A stretch of DNA of 64,000 bases from Aquamicrobium defluvii (GTDB lineage Bacteria; Pseudomonadota; Alphaproteobacteria; Rhizobiales; Rhizobiaceae). Under the pieces are notes generated by a model that saw nothing but the letters and a program-made list of their open reading frames with translations, did no database searches and had not been told where the DNA came from. Where the stretch lies: the NCBI RefSeq assembly GCF_004363725.1, contig NZ_SNZF01000013.1, positions 1 through 64,000 of the forward strand, read 5' to 3'. The position numbers and the translations under genes are program-made. This document shows, in pieces, positions 43,603 through 53,005 of this stretch. Each line of letters begins with the position of its first letter. Position 1 is the first letter of the stretch.

Positions 43603-44844
43603 ATGGACGCGACCGCCAAAACGGATCCGCCCCGGCTGCTCGGCATGGGCAAAATGGAGTTCATCGCCATGATGGCGATGCTCATGGCGCTCAATGCGCT
43701 GGCCATCGACATCATGCTTCCGGGGCTTCAGGAAATCGGCGCGACCCTCGGTGTCGAAAGCGAAAACCACCGGCAGTACGTCATATCCGCCTATCTGCTC
43801 GGCTTCGCCGTGGCGCAGCTGGCTTATGGGCCGCTCGCGGACCGGTTCGGCAGACGCACACCGATGCTTGTGGGGCTTGGCATCTACATCGTGGCGGCCT
43901 TTGCCGGCGCGATTGCGCCAACTTTCACCAGCCTGCTCCTGATGCGGTTTCTACACGGCATCGGCTCGGCGGCGACGCGCGTCATCACCGTCTCCATCAT
44001 CCGCGACGTGTTCGGCGGCCGCCAGATGGCCGAGGTCATGTCTCTGGTGATGATGGTCTTCATGATCGTGCCGGTGATCGCGCCGGGCACCGGCCAGATC
44101 ATCATGCTGTTCGCCGAATGGCACATGATCTTCGTGTTCATGGGCCTGGCGGGCATCGTCGTCACCATATGGATGGCAATGCGCCTGCCCGAAACGCTGG
44201 ACCCCGCGGACCAGCGCCCCTTCAACCTGCGTTCGATCTTTCAGGCTTTCCGCGTGGTGCTCACGAACCGCGTTGCGCTGTGCTACACGCTTGCCAGCAC
44301 CTTTATCTTCGGCTCCCTGTTCGGCTTCATCAATTCCGCCCAGCAGGTCTATGTAGGAATCTACGATCTCGGCACGATGTTCCCTGTGGTGTTTGCCGCC
44401 GTGGCGGCCTTCATGGCCCTGTCGTCCTATCTGAATTCGCGGCTTGTAGGGCGCTTCGGAATGCGTCGCCTGTCCCATGCGGCACTGATCGGCTTTACCG
44501 CTGTCAGCGCCATCTGGTTCGTCCTATCGCTGTTCGGCACGATCGCCTTCCCGCTGTTCCTGACCCTGTTTGCGCTGGCGATGTTCCAGTTCGGCCTCAT
44601 CGGTTCGAATTTCAACTCGCTGGCCATGGAGCCGCTCGGCCACGTAGCCGGCACCGCATCCTCCGTTCTCGGTTTCATGGGAACGGCGGGCGGCGGCACG
44701 ATCGGCGCATTGATCGGACAGGCATTCGACGGAACCACGACACCGCTGGCGCTGGGCTTCCTCAGCGTTTCGGTGATCGGAATGGCGTTCGTTCTGATTG
44801 CGGAGCGCGGCAAGCTGTTCCAGGCTCACCACAAGCCGGTCTGA
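43603..44844 (+). CDS. MFS drug-resistance transporter, Bcr/CflA type
   Basis: A 413-residue major-facilitator antiporter with about 12 membrane helices. Motif A between TM2 and TM3 reads GPLADRFGRRTPMLVG, and TM1 carries ALNALAIDIMLPGLQEIG as in Bcr/CflA proteins. FMIVPVIAPGTGQIIM is the TM5 motif C of drug:H+ antiporters. The substrate is unknown. ATG 43603 is preferred over a TTG at 43588. It is convergent with ttcA, 7 bp apart. Confidence 0.88.
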   Translation: MDATAKTDPPRLLGMGKMEFIAMMAMLMALNALAIDIMLPGLQEIGATLGVESENHRQYVISAYLLGFAVAQLAYGPLADRFGRRTPMLVGLGIYIVAAFAGAIAPTFTSLLLMRFLHGIGSAATRVITVSIIRDVFGGRQMAEVMSLVMMVFMIVPVIAPGTGQIIMLFAEWHMIFVFMGLAGIVVTIWMAMRLPETLDPADQRPFNLRSIFQAFRVVLTNRVALCYTLASTFIFGSLFGFINSAQQVYVGIYDLGTMFPVVFAAVAAFMALSSYLNSRLVGRFGMRRLSHAALIGFTAVSAIWFVLSLFGTIAFPLFLTLFALAMFQFGLIGSNFNSLAMEPLGHVAGTASSVLGFMGTAGGGTIGALIGQAFDGTTTPLALGFLSVSVIGMAFVLIAERGKLFQAHHKPV

Positions 44845-44851
44845 TATTCCG

Positions 44852-45721
44852 TCAATGCGGGGCTGTACCACCGAGCTTCAGCCCCGCAAAGTCGAACAGC
44901 TTCCGGTCGAGCAAATGCGAGGGGCGCACATTGGCCAGCGCACGGATCATCGTATCCTTGCGGCCCGGCATCTTCCTTTCGATATCGTCGAGCATCGCCT
45001 TCATCAGGTTGCGCTGGAGCCCGTCCTGACTGCCGCACAGGTCGCAGGGGATGATGGGAAAACGCATGGCGGCGGCGAATTTCGCCAGATCCGCTTCGGC
45101 GCAGAAGCTCAGCGGCCGCAGCACCATCACATCGCCTTCGTCGTTGAGCAGCTTGGGCGGCATGGCCGCAAGGCGACCGCCATGGAACAGGTTCATGAAG
45201 AAGGTCTCGAGGATGTCCTCGCGGTGGTGGCCCAGAACCAGCGCCGAGCACCCCTCCTCCCGCGCGACACGATAAAGATGGCCGCGCCGCAGACGCGAGC
45301 ATAACGAGCAGTAGGTGCTCGATTCCGGCAGCTTGTCGGTGACGATCGAATAGGTATCCTGATACTCGATGCGATGGGAAATGCCGTTGGCGTTGAGATA
45401 ATCCGGCAGGATATGCTTGGGGAAATTCGGCTGGCCCTGGTCGAGATTGCAGGCGATCAGGTCCACAGGCAGAAGCCCGCGCCATTTCAGATCGAGCAGC
45501 AGGGCCAGAAGCCCGTAGGAATCCTTGCCGCCGGAAAGCGCCACCAGCCACCGCTCGCCCGGCCTGACCATGGCGAAATCCTCGATCGCCTGCCTTGTCT
45601 GCCGCAGAAGGCGCTTGCGCAGCTTGTTGAACTCAACGGAAGACGGCACCGATGCGAACATGGGATGACAGCCACTGTCGGCCTGCGGTGCGGTATCCTC
45701 GGTGAGCAACGGCATATGCAT
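44852..45721 (-). CDS. ttcA: tRNA 2-thiocytidine(32) synthetase
   Basis: A 289-residue enzyme that thiolates cytidine 32 of certain tRNAs using ATP and an iron-sulfur cluster. The PP-loop [16 protein letters not shown] lies near residue 65. Cluster-binding CxxC pairs are [10 protein letters not shown] (about 140) and [12 protein letters not shown] (about 228). [19 protein letters not shown] is family-typical. The N-terminal 20 residues are variable. Two adjacent start codons are available (45721 and 45715). Confidence 0.92.
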   Translation of the reverse strand: MHMPLLTEDTAPQADSGCHPMFASVPSSVEFNKLRKRLLRQTRQAIEDFAMVRPGERWLVALSGGKDSYGLLALLLDLKWRGLLPVDLIACNLDQGQPNFPKHILPDYLNANGISHRIEYQDTYSIVTDKLPESSTYCSLCSRLRRGHLYRVAREEGCSALVLGHHREDILETFFMNLFHGGRLAAMPPKLLNDEGDVMVLRPLSFCAEADLAKFAAAMRFPIIPCDLCGSQDGLQRNLMKAMLDDIERKMPGRKDTMIRALANVRPSHLLDRKLFDFAGLKLGGTAPH

Positions 45722-45801
45722 GACGAGCGTGCCTTCAATCTTTCTGGAACAGCGGGCGTTCCAGCGAATGCTGCCTCCCCTGCTCCGGCTTCTTTTACTG
45801 G

Positions 45802-45838
45802 CCGCATTTATGCGATGTCAGACGATTCCGTCCGACTG
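45802..45838. repeat. Second copy of the 11149-11185 repeat core
   Basis: CCGCATTTATGC, two variable positions, then GTCAGACGATTCCGTCCGACTG: 35 of 37 bases identical to the copy after the PilZ gene. It lies in the ttcA-rpsD intergenic gap, upstream of ttcA. Confidence 0.85.
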
Positions 45839-45923
45839 CAAAATGCACTGACAGACGCCCGCAATAGAACATCGGGCGGACAAGTGGAAACAGGTTTTTA
45901 TCGCTCCTCCTGACAAGAGGGGC

Positions 45924-45953
45924 AAAAGAAAAGGCCGCCTCGAAGGCGGCCTT
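45924..45953 (-). terminator. Rho-independent terminator of rpsD
   Basis: Stem AAGGCCGCC / GGCGGCCTT with a TCGA-type loop, followed on the minus strand by TTTTCTTTT, about 25 bp after the rpsD stop. Confidence 0.92.
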
Positions 45954-45976
45954 TCCAATACCGTATCCCGGTCCGA

Positions 45977-46594
45977 TCAGCGCGAGTAGAACTCGACCAC
46001 CAGGTTCGGCTCCATCTGGACGGCGTAAGGCACGTCCGACAGGTTCGGCACGCGAGCATAGGTGGCGACCATCTTGTTGTGGTCGGCTTCGATGTAATCC
46101 GGCACGTCGCGCTCGGCGAGGCCAACAGCTTCCAGAACGATGGTGAGCTGCTTCGACTTCTCGCGCACCTCGATAACGTCACCCGGCTTGCAGCGGTAGG
46201 AACCGATGTTCACGCGGCGGCCATTGACGTTGACGTGGCCGTGATTGACGAACTGGCGAGCGGCGAAGATCGTCGGAACGAACTTGGCGCGGTAGACGAT
46301 GGCGTCGAGGCGCGATTCCAGCAGACCGATCAGGGTCTCGGAGGTATCGCCCTTGCGGCGATTGGCTTCCTCATAGGTCTTGCGGAACTGCTTTTCGGAA
46401 ATGTCGCCGTAGTGACCCTTCAGCTTCTGCTTGGCGCGGAGCTGGAGGCCGAAGTCGGACAGCTTGCCCTTGCGGCGCTGGCCATGCTGGCCCGGACCAT
46501 ATTCACGACGGTTGACCGGGGACTTCGGGCGGCCCCAGATGTTTTCGCCAAGACGGCGGTCGATCTTGTACTTTGCGGATTCGCGCTTGCTCAT
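45977..46594 (-). CDS. rpsD: 30S ribosomal protein S4
   Basis: A 205-residue 16S rRNA-binding primary assembly protein. N-terminus [44 protein letters not shown], and the S4 RNA-binding domain ([45 protein letters not shown]). It ends VEFYSR. As usual in alphaproteobacteria it stands alone, outside the alpha operon. The start at 46594 follows GGGAATG. The length is normal. Confidence 0.97.
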   Translation of the reverse strand: MSKRESAKYKIDRRLGENIWGRPKSPVNRREYGPGQHGQRRKGKLSDFGLQLRAKQKLKGHYGDISEKQFRKTYEEANRRKGDTSETLIGLLESRLDAIVYRAKFVPTIFAARQFVNHGHVNVNGRRVNIGSYRCKPGDVIEVREKSKQLTIVLEAVGLAERDVPDYIEADHNKMVATYARVPNLSDVPYAVQMEPNLVVEFYSR

Positions 46595-46736
46595 CGCATT
46601 CCCTTTCAAACAAAATACCCTCGGCCCCATGGCCGCGGGGAAGGAAACGCGCCCTCCTCTGGCCTCCTTTTTCGAGACCTGACAGGATTGTCCGCGCCAA
46701 GCGACGGACTATCCACGGGACACGTCAAACGAAACA

Positions 46737-46755
46737 ACCGGGCTTGCGGCCCGGT
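46737..46755 (-). terminator. Probable terminator of the HxlR-type regulator gene
   Basis: Stem ACCGGGC / GCCCGGT with a 5-base loop, followed on the minus strand by TGTTTCGTTT. It is 38 bp after the regulator's stop codon. The T-run is imperfect. Confidence 0.5.
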
Positions 46756-46792
46756 GCTTCGCGGTTCCCACTAGAGGGATCGGCCTGCGCTG

Positions 46793-47242
46793 TCAAGCGC
46801 CCGTGCCGTTTGCAGCGGCATCGAAGGCCGCCCGCGCCTCCCGCAACCGGTCGCGGTTCTGCGCGGCCCAGTCTCCCAGCGCACCGATGGGAACGGCGAT
46901 GGAACGGCCAAGTGCGGTAAGCGCGTATTCCACTTCCGGCGGAGTGGTGGGTCTCACAGTGCGACTGACCAGCCCGTCACGTTCGAGAGAACGCAGGGTC
47001 ACCGTCAGCATGCGTTGCGATATGCGCTCGATGGACCGCCGCAACGCGTTGAACCGCATCGGGGCCGGCTGGAGGTTGATGATGACAAGCAGGCTCCATG
47101 TGTCGCCAACACGGTCCAGCACATCACGGATGGGGCAATTGCCATTGCCGTCCTCTGCAAAGCCCGGAGAGGCATTCAGCAGCGGCGCGGGCGTCTTGCT
47201 TTCGGGCGTGCCTGAAGCAACCTTTCCGACAATGGCATTCAT
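46793..47242 (-). CDS. HxlR family transcriptional regulator
   Basis: A 149-residue winged-helix regulator: CPIRDVLDRVGDTWSLLVIINLQPAPMRFNALRRSIERISQRMLTVTLRSLERDGLVSRTVRPTTPPEVEYALTALGRSI. It is similar to E. coli YtfH and to redox- or aldehyde-responsive HxlR/HypR proteins. The conserved N-terminal Cys (NCPIRD) could be the sensor. It is divergent from the NmrA-like reductase gene and most likely controls it from the 130-bp shared region. The start at 47242 is chosen over 47278 for family fit. Confidence 0.85.
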   Translation of the reverse strand: MNAIVGKVASGTPESKTPAPLLNASPGFAEDGNGNCPIRDVLDRVGDTWSLLVIINLQPAPMRFNALRRSIERISQRMLTVTLRSLERDGLVSRTVRPTTPPEVEYALTALGRSIAVPIGALGDWAAQNRDRLREARAAFDAAANGTGA

Positions 47243-47372
47243 GGCGGTTCCTTCCGTGTAACCTGGGCACGAAATCATGCGTTCTTACAAGGGTCATCGC
47301 CCCCTGCTACATAGTTACTTATAATAACCAGATTATGCAATGTTCCCAAATAGCAGGGCATCAGGAGAGAAC

Positions 47373-48278
47373 ATGACCCAGACCGCAGACCTTCTTGTTA
47401 CCGGCGCTTCCGGCCACCTCGGAAAAGCCGTGCTCACCCACCTCATCGAGACGCTGAACGTGCCGGCCGGCCGCATCGTCGCCACCAGCCGCAAGCCGCA
47501 GGACCTCGGCGACTGGGCGGCGCGCGGCGTTACCGTCCGCAAGGCGGATTACGACGACCCGTCCGGGCTTGACGATGCGTTCGCGGGCATCAGGCGCCTC
47601 CTGCTCATCAGCACCGACGCGCTCGACGAGCCCGGCAAGCGCCTGCGCCAGCACAAGGCCGCAATCGAGGCTGCGGACAAGGCGGGTGTATCGCGCATCG
47701 TCTACACGTCCCTGCCCGATGCAGAGACCTCGCTGGTGTCGTTCGCGCCCGATCATGCCGGCACGGAAGCCGCCATAAAGGCAAGCGGCATCGAAGGCCA
47801 CACCCTGCTGCGCAACAGCTGGTACTGCGAAAACGTCCTCCACGCGCTTCCCCATGCACTGGAGACCGGCAAATGGTTCACCGCATCTGGCAAGGGCGGC
47901 ACCTCCTACATCACCCGCGACGATCTTGGCCTTGCTGCGGCGACTGCGCTCGTGTCGGATTTTTCCGGCAAACGCACGCTCAGCCTCTATGGCGCGAAGC
48001 CGTGGACGGTCGACGAGGTTGCAGAACTTGCGCGCAAAGCGACCGGCAAGCCGCTTGAAGTCGTGCAGGTTCCGGTCGAGGGGCTGGTTCAGGGGATGAT
48101 CGGAGCCGGACTACCCGGGCCCGTAGCCCGCGTGTTCGCTTCCTTCGATGCGGCCGCCGCTGCCGGTAACCTTGCCGGCTCTCCGGCAGATTTCAAGGCG
48201 CTGACCGGTCGCGATCCGCAGTCTTTCGAAGACTGGTTCGCTGGCAACGCCGTCCCGGTGCTGACGCAGGCCGGCTGA
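47373..48278 (+). CDS. NmrA-like NAD(P)-dependent reductase (QorB/YtfG type)
   Basis: A 301-residue atypical short-chain dehydrogenase: LLVTGASGHLGKAVLTHLIE is the NADP-binding glycine motif, with KADYDDPSGLDDAFAGIRRLLLIS, VYTSLPDAETSL, HTLLRNSWYCENV and ITRDDLGLAAATAL. E. coli QorB/YtfG is an NADPH:quinone reductase encoded divergently from the HxlR regulator YtfH, the same arrangement as here. A role in quinone or electrophile detoxification is therefore inferred. The start at 47373 has an AGGAGA site. Confidence 0.85.
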   Translation: MTQTADLLVTGASGHLGKAVLTHLIETLNVPAGRIVATSRKPQDLGDWAARGVTVRKADYDDPSGLDDAFAGIRRLLLISTDALDEPGKRLRQHKAAIEAADKAGVSRIVYTSLPDAETSLVSFAPDHAGTEAAIKASGIEGHTLLRNSWYCENVLHALPHALETGKWFTASGKGGTSYITRDDLGLAAATALVSDFSGKRTLSLYGAKPWTVDEVAELARKATGKPLEVVQVPVEGLVQGMIGAGLPGPVARVFASFDAAAAAGNLAGSPADFKALTGRDPQSFEDWFAGNAVPVLTQAG

Positions 48279-48320
48279 CTTTTCCCGCCTGACCTTTCAG
48301 GGTGGGGGCGTTTTTTGCCC

Positions 48321-48509
48321 TCACCCGCCTTGCTTGTGCTCAGGTAAACCCTTGTGCCTGGTCTCGGCGAATTCCTCGAGCTCTTTTTCGCTCATAGACT
48401 CGTACATTTCCCTTGAAGCGCCCCTGAGCTTGCTCTTGGGCGTTTCACCGCGTTTGGCGGAGAGGGCCGCCCCTGCGGCCTTCTGCTGGGCTTTGGATCT
48501 TGCTGGCAT
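48321..48509 (-). CDS. DUF3008 family protein
   Basis: A 62-residue Lys/Ala-rich small protein matching DUF3008 over its full length: PARSKAQQKAAGAALSAKRGE, LRGASREMYESMSEKELEEFAETRHKGLPEHK. The function is unknown; it is common in alpha- and betaproteobacteria. ATG 48509 is preceded by a GGAGAA site. It lies 50 bp downstream of murI on the same strand. Confidence 0.85.
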   Translation of the reverse strand: MPARSKAQQKAAGAALSAKRGETPKSKLRGASREMYESMSEKELEEFAETRHKGLPEHKQGG

Positions 48510-48559
48510 GACGGCGTTCTCCTTCCAAGATAAAACGCCCGCCTTCTGTGCATGTTCCA

Positions 48560-49360
48560 TCACATCGGAATCGTCAGGCCGAACCCCTGCATCAGGCGCC
48601 GTGTGGCGAAATCCGGATTGCCGGAAGTGAACACGGCCATATCGGGCTCCGCGTCGGTTGCGTCCTGCTGAGGGCGCGCGTTGCTCCCCAGCAAGGACAG
48701 CGCGCGCCGGGCGATGGCTTCGGCCGGATCGAGCCAGTCCACCGGCCAGGGCGCAGTCTTGCGCATGCGGTTCGCCAGAAACGGGTAATGCGTGCAGGCG
48801 AGCACGACAATGTCGGTGCGCTTTCCGTCCTGCTCCACGAAACAGGGCGTAATTTCCGCCTTTACCTGCTCCTCGTCGACGAAGCCGTCGCGCATGTAGA
48901 CTTCGGCAAGCGATGCCAGCCGCTCCGAGCCCACGAGCCGCACATGGCATTTGCTCGCCCACTGATGGATAAGGTCGCGCGTATATTGCCGCTTCACCGT
49001 TCCGGGTGTCGCCAGCACCGAAACGAGCCCGGACCGGGTGCGTTCGGCAGCGGGCTTGATCGCCGGAACGGTGCCCACGAAGGGATGCCCGGGAAAGCGC
49101 CGGCGCAGATCGTCGATCACCAGCGTCGAAGCCGTATTGCAGGCGATGACCGAGATTTCGGGCCGGTAGCGCTCAAGCAGCGTGGCGAAAAGCTCCAGAA
49201 TGTGAGCCCGCAGTGCCGGTTCCTCCCATGCCCCGTACGGAAACCCCGCATCGTCGGCAACGTAGATGAAGCGGCGATCCGGCATCAGCACCCGCGCCTC
49301 GCGCAGCACGGTAAGACCGCCGACACCGGAATCGAACATCAGGATCGGCTGTTCAGTCAC
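48560..49360 (-). CDS. murI: Glutamate racemase
   Basis: A 266-residue enzyme converting L- to D-glutamate for peptidoglycan. The two-cysteine active site is visible: [13 protein letters not shown] (first Cys, about 73) and [13 protein letters not shown] (second Cys, about 183), with [12 protein letters not shown] at the N-terminus and [14 protein letters not shown] 49360 overlaps the 3' end of trmJ by 8 bp and is chosen because the family begins there; the upstream frame lies inside trmJ. The C-terminus lacks the long extension of some species. Confidence 0.93.
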   Translation of the reverse strand: MTEQPILMFDSGVGGLTVLREARVLMPDRRFIYVADDAGFPYGAWEEPALRAHILELFATLLERYRPEISVIACNTASTLVIDDLRRRFPGHPFVGTVPAIKPAAERTRSGLVSVLATPGTVKRQYTRDLIHQWASKCHVRLVGSERLASLAEVYMRDGFVDEEQVKAEITPCFVEQDGKRTDIVVLACTHYPFLANRMRKTAPWPVDWLDPAEAIARRALSLLGSNARPQQDATDAEPDMAVFTSGNPDFATRRLMQGFGLTIPM

Positions 49361-50213
49361 CGTCTGGCTCCTCTGCCGCGCCTGTGGATCGTTGGGAAGG
49401 CGATGCGGCAAGACCTGACGGGCGGGTGTATGCCGCGCCGCGCGGCGAACCGCGGGTGAAGCGGTCCAGAGACGTGACGACGCCACGCAGCACGCGCAGT
49501 TCCGCACCGGCAAACCCGGCCCGCGTCAGAACGGAACGCAGATTGTCCACCATCTTCGCCTTCTTCTCGGGCGGACGGAAATAGCCGCGCGCTTCCAGCG
49601 CCTCTTCCAGATGGTCGAACAGGCCCAGCAGTTCCTCCTTGGTTGCCGGCTCCATGTCGGGGCCGCGGAAATTGGTCCGCGTTTCGTCCCCGAAGCCCGA
49701 CTTCATCCATTCATAGGACATCAGCAGCACCGCCTGCGCGATGTTGAGGGACGCAAAGCCCGGATCGACCGGGAAGGTCACGATCTCGTCGGCGAGGCCG
49801 ACCTCGTCATTGTTGAGACCGAAGCGCTCGCGCCCGAAGAAGATGCCTGTGCGCTGCCCCGCTTCACAACGTGCCCTGAGCGCCCTGCCCGCCTCCACCG
49901 GCCCGCGCACCGGCTTGAAGCCATCGCGCTCGCGCGCCGTGGTGGCGAAGATGAAATTCAGATCGGCAATTGCAGACGGCAGGTCGCCGAACACGCGCAC
50001 GGCATCGATCACATGGTCGGCCTTGCTGGCCGCCGCCCTTGCCTTCTCGCTTGGCCAGCCGTCACGCGGATTGACCAGCCGCAGCTCGGTCAGCCCGAAG
50101 TTGGCCATGGCACGCGCCACCATGCCGATGTTCTCGCCGAGCTGCGGCTCGACCAGAATGATCACCGGTCCCGTGGGGGGCGTTGCTTCGACTGGGGCGT
50201 TCGCTGAAGGCAT
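49353..50213 (-). CDS. trmJ: TrmJ-type tRNA/rRNA 2'-O-methyltransferase (SpoU family)
   Basis: A 286-residue SPOUT methyltransferase: [64 protein letters not shown] and [15 protein letters not shown] are the three knot motifs. TrmJ methylates position 32 of tRNA in E. coli, so TrmJ and TtcA of this window could both act on the anticodon loop, though exact specificity cannot be read from sequence. The start at 50213 is the first family-like Met. It overlaps murI downstream and is divergent from icd. Confidence 0.85.
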   Translation of the reverse strand: MPSANAPVEATPPTGPVIILVEPQLGENIGMVARAMANFGLTELRLVNPRDGWPSEKARAAASKADHVIDAVRVFGDLPSAIADLNFIFATTARERDGFKPVRGPVEAGRALRARCEAGQRTGIFFGRERFGLNNDEVGLADEIVTFPVDPGFASLNIAQAVLLMSYEWMKSGFGDETRTNFRGPDMEPATKEELLGLFDHLEEALEARGYFRPPEKKAKMVDNLRSVLTRAGFAGAELRVLRGVVTSLDRFTRGSPRGAAYTRPSGLAASPSQRSTGAAEEPDGD

Positions 50214-50437
50214 GGAGGTCCGGCGATTGAATGCAGGGAGGGCAGTAGCCGTCCCTGCCATATCCGCCCGGCAAAATGAAGGCATTTCACGCCGACCGAC
50301 CCGACCAAAGGACGAGACCGGCGCACTCCTGATAAAGCCCTGCACGATTTGCGCCCCATCGCTTGCTTTGATATAGGGGCGCATCCTTAACGCCCTGCCG
50401 TTCCGGCAAGGCCCTTTTCCAAGACGAGGCAGTTTTC

Positions 50438-51649
50438 ATGGCGAAGATCAAGGTGGCGAACCCGGTCGTCGAGCTCGACGGCGACGAGATGACCCGCATC
50501 ATCTGGCAGTTCATCAAAGACAAGCTGATTCACCCCTATCTCGACATCGATCTCGAATATTACGACCTCGGCATCGAGCACCGCGACGCCACCGACGATC
50601 AGGTAACCATCGACGCCGCGAACGCCATCAAGAAGCACGGCGTCGGCGTGAAATGCGCCACCATCACGCCGGACGAGGCGCGCGTCGAGGAATTCAAGCT
50701 CAAGAAGATGTGGAAGTCGCCGAACGGCACGATCCGCAACATCCTCGGCGGCACTATCTTCCGCGAGCCGATCATCATGAAGAACGTGCCGCGCCTGGTG
50801 CCCGGCTGGACCCAGCCGATCGTCGTCGGCCGCCATGCCTTCGGCGACCAGTACCGCGCAACCGACTTCCGCTTCCCCGGCAAGGGCAAGCTGACCATCA
50901 AGTTCGTGGGCGAAGACGGCCAGACCATCGAGCATGAAGTGTTCGACGCGCCCGGCTCGGGCGTGGCCATGGCCATGTACAACCTCGACGAGTCGATCCG
51001 CGAATTCGCCCGCGCCTCGCTGAATTACGGCCTGCTGCGCAACTATCCGGTCTACCTGTCGACCAAGAACACCATCCTCAAGGCCTATGACGGCCGCTTC
51101 AAGGACATCTTCCAGGAAGTCTACGAGAAGGAGTTCGAGGCGCAGTTCAAGGAGCGCAAGATCTGGTACGAGCACCGCCTGATCGACGACATGGTCGCCT
51201 CCTCGCTGAAGTGGTCCGGCGGCTATGTGTGGGCCTGCAAGAACTATGATGGCGACGTCCAGTCCGACACCGTCGCGCAGGGCTTCGGCTCGCTCGGCCT
51301 GATGACCTCGGTGCTGATGACGCCGGACGGCAAGACCGTCGAAGCGGAAGCCGCCCACGGCACCGTGACCCGCCACTACCGCCAGCACCAGAAGGGCGAG
51401 CAGACCTCGACCAACTCCATCGCCTCCATCTTCGCATGGACGCGCGGTCTCGCGCACCGCGCCAAGCTGGACGACAACGCCGACCTCAAGCGCTTCGCCG
51501 AGACGCTGGAGCGCGTCTGCATCCAGACCGTCGAGAGCGGCTTCATGACCAAGGACCTGTCGCTGCTGATCGGCCCCGACCAGCCGTGGCTGTCGACCAC
51601 CGGCTTCCTCGACAAGGTCGACGAGAACCTCCAGAAGGCGATGGCCTGA
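50438..51649 (+). CDS. icd: NADP-dependent isocitrate dehydrogenase
   Basis: A 403-residue TCA-cycle enzyme of the eukaryote-like homodimeric class typical of Rhizobiales: [97 protein letters not shown], and [34 protein letters not shown]. Isocitrate-binding Ser/Arg/Asp residues are in place. It stands alone between a divergent trmJ and a strong bidirectional terminator. Confidence 0.96.
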   Translation: MAKIKVANPVVELDGDEMTRIIWQFIKDKLIHPYLDIDLEYYDLGIEHRDATDDQVTIDAANAIKKHGVGVKCATITPDEARVEEFKLKKMWKSPNGTIRNILGGTIFREPIIMKNVPRLVPGWTQPIVVGRHAFGDQYRATDFRFPGKGKLTIKFVGEDGQTIEHEVFDAPGSGVAMAMYNLDESIREFARASLNYGLLRNYPVYLSTKNTILKAYDGRFKDIFQEVYEKEFEAQFKERKIWYEHRLIDDMVASSLKWSGGYVWACKNYDGDVQSDTVAQGFGSLGLMTSVLMTPDGKTVEAEAAHGTVTRHYRQHQKGEQTSTNSIASIFAWTRGLAHRAKLDDNADLKRFAETLERVCIQTVESGFMTKDLSLLIGPDQPWLSTTGFLDKVDENLQKAMA

Positions 51650-51688
51650 CACGAATGACCTCCGGCTTGCCTTCGCAAGCCGGCAAAG

Positions 51689-51729
51689 AAAAAGGGGCGG
51701 TTTCCGGAAACGGGAACCGCCCCTTTTTC
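51689..51729 (+). terminator. Rho-independent terminator of icd
   Basis: AAAAAGGGGCGGTT pairs with AACCGCCCCTTTTTCT around a 12-base loop. T-runs on one side and A-runs on the other make it potentially bidirectional. It lies about 40 bp after icd. Confidence 0.92.
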
Positions 51730-51922
51730 TTTGCCGATCCTCCCGGGACATGAAATCGGCTCCGTTGCAAGCTTGCGGTTTGCGGCTGGCGGAAACTGCC
51801 GCGCCTTACGCGGCTTCTGCCCCGCCCGGCTTTCTCCCCGGCACGACTCACGGTAGTTTATTACCCGGTCGGGTTGTGTTGTGGGGGACGACGCATACAG
51901 CTTTGCTTTTCAGTGTTCGTTC

Positions 51923-51964
51923 GAGCATCGGGGTAGAACCGGAAATTTCCTCCGGCCGATGCTC
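51923..51964. repeat. GAGCATCGG inverted repeat in the aqpZ leader
   Basis: Perfect 9-bp arms GAGCATCGG (51923-51931) and CCGATGCTC (51956-51964) enclose CCGGAAATTTCCTCCGG. It ends 22 bp before the aqpZ ATG. It shares the GCATCGG...CCGATGC frame of repeat module A (42125-42168, 52754-52800), so it is probably a divergent copy placed in a 5' leader. Confidence 0.65.
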
Positions 51965-51985
51965 CCAACCCCAAGGAGAGGGACA

Positions 51986-52672
51986 ATGCCTCAGAAACTC
52001 GCGGCCGAATTCTTCGGCACATTCTGGCTGGTTTTTTGCGGATGCGGCTCGGCCGTGCTTGCCGCCGCGTTTCCTGAAGTCGGCATCGGTCTACTGGGAG
52101 TGGCGCTGGCATTCGGCCTCACCGTGGTGACCATGGCCTATGCCGTTGGCCGCTTTTCAGGCGGCCATTTCAACCCCGCGGTTTCCGTCGGCATGGTCGT
52201 CGGCGGGCGTATGCCGGCCAGCGATCTGGTTGGATATATCATCGCACAGGTGGTCGGCGGCATCGTCGCGGGCGCGGTGCTCTATGTGATCGCCTCCGGG
52301 CAGCCGGGCTTCTCCGCCGGCGGTTTCGCCTCCAACGGCTATGGCGAACTGTCGCCCGGAAAATATTCGCTGCTGGCCGGCCTGCTGATCGAAGTGGTGT
52401 TCACCGCTTTCTTCATCTTCATCATCCTTGCCACGACCTCGGCAAAGGCTTCTGCCGGCTTCGCCCCGCTCGCCATCGGCCTGACGCTGACGCTGATCCA
52501 CCTCGTGTCGATCCCCGTCACCAACACCTCGGTCAATCCGGCGCGTTCCACAGGCGTCGCCCTGTTCGCGGAAACCGGCGCACTCGGCCAACTCTGGCTG
52601 TTCTGGGTTGCCCCGATCGTTGGGGCAGCAATCGGGGCCGTTATCTGGAAGGCGATCTACGCCGACGAGTAA
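51986..52672 (+). CDS. aqpZ: Aquaporin Z
   Basis: A 228-residue six-helix water channel. Two NPA motifs are present as [11 protein letters not shown] (about residue 63) and [14 protein letters not shown] (about 185), with the aromatic/arginine filter residues expected for AqpZ (Arg after the second NPA). N-terminus [43 protein letters not shown] strong AAGGAGAGGG site lies before ATG 51986; the longer upstream frame crosses the leader hairpin and is not conserved. Confidence 0.95.
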   Translation: MPQKLAAEFFGTFWLVFCGCGSAVLAAAFPEVGIGLLGVALAFGLTVVTMAYAVGRFSGGHFNPAVSVGMVVGGRMPASDLVGYIIAQVVGGIVAGAVLYVIASGQPGFSAGGFASNGYGELSPGKYSLLAGLLIEVVFTAFFIFIILATTSAKASAGFAPLAIGLTLTLIHLVSIPVTNTSVNPARSTGVALFAETGALGQLWLFWVAPIVGAAIGAVIWKAIYADE

Positions 52673-53005
52673 AAGCGCTTCCATGAATTGGGAAAGGCGG
52701 CCAATGGCCGCCTTTCCTTTATGAAGCTCCCGAAACACACAGAGCGGAACTAAAGCATCGGACCGAAAAGTGTACTCGGTTTTCGGATTTTTCCGATGCT
52801 CAAACAAAATGTTAGAGCATCCTTTGTGCGTCCGAAAGGACGCACGGCGCTCTAAAGCATGTCGCCCGAAAGTGGGAACCGGTTTCGGGATAACGACATG
52901 CTTCAAAACAAGAACTTAAAGCGTAAGGAGCGAATCTGAAAGATCGCGACACGCTTTAAAAGAGGCGACCCGCCCTGAGTTTCAGGCTTGCTTGAGTTCA
53001 GCTCT
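52673..53005. other. aqpZ-alaS convergent intergenic region
   Basis: It is occupied mostly by the composite repeat 52751-52959. A GGCGGCC...GGCCGCC stem with a CTTT tail at about 52695-52720 probably terminates aqpZ. No gene is present. Confidence 0.6.
52751..52959. repeat. Composite palindromic repeat (modules A and B)
   Basis: Four hairpins in series: AGCATCGGA/TCCGATGCT (52754-52800), GTGCGTCC-GAAA-GGACGCAC (52826-52845) within GAGC...GCTC, AAGCATGTCG/CGACATGCTT (52855-52903) and TTAAAGCGT/ACGCTTTAA (52916-52959). The first two equal module A seen at 42071-42173, the last two module B seen at 8481-8583, both inverted there. It fills the aqpZ/alaS convergent gap. Confidence 0.88.

Larger units (their letters stand above)
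51650..51985. other. Intergenic region between icd and aqpZ
   Basis: It holds a small hairpin CCGGCTTGC/GCAAGCCGG (51662-51683), the icd terminator (51689-51729) and the GAGCATCGG hairpin just before aqpZ (51923-51964). No gene can be supported. Confidence 0.6.

Noticed and set aside
43500..45029. 509-codon plus-strand frame across the MFS gene
   Set aside because: It is frame-shifted relative to the MFS transporter, Arg/His-rich and without membrane segments or motifs.
46756..46792. tRNA gene in the rpsD / HxlR gap
   Set aside because: The GGTTCCC-like string resembles a T-loop, but no acceptor or anticodon stem can be formed around it.
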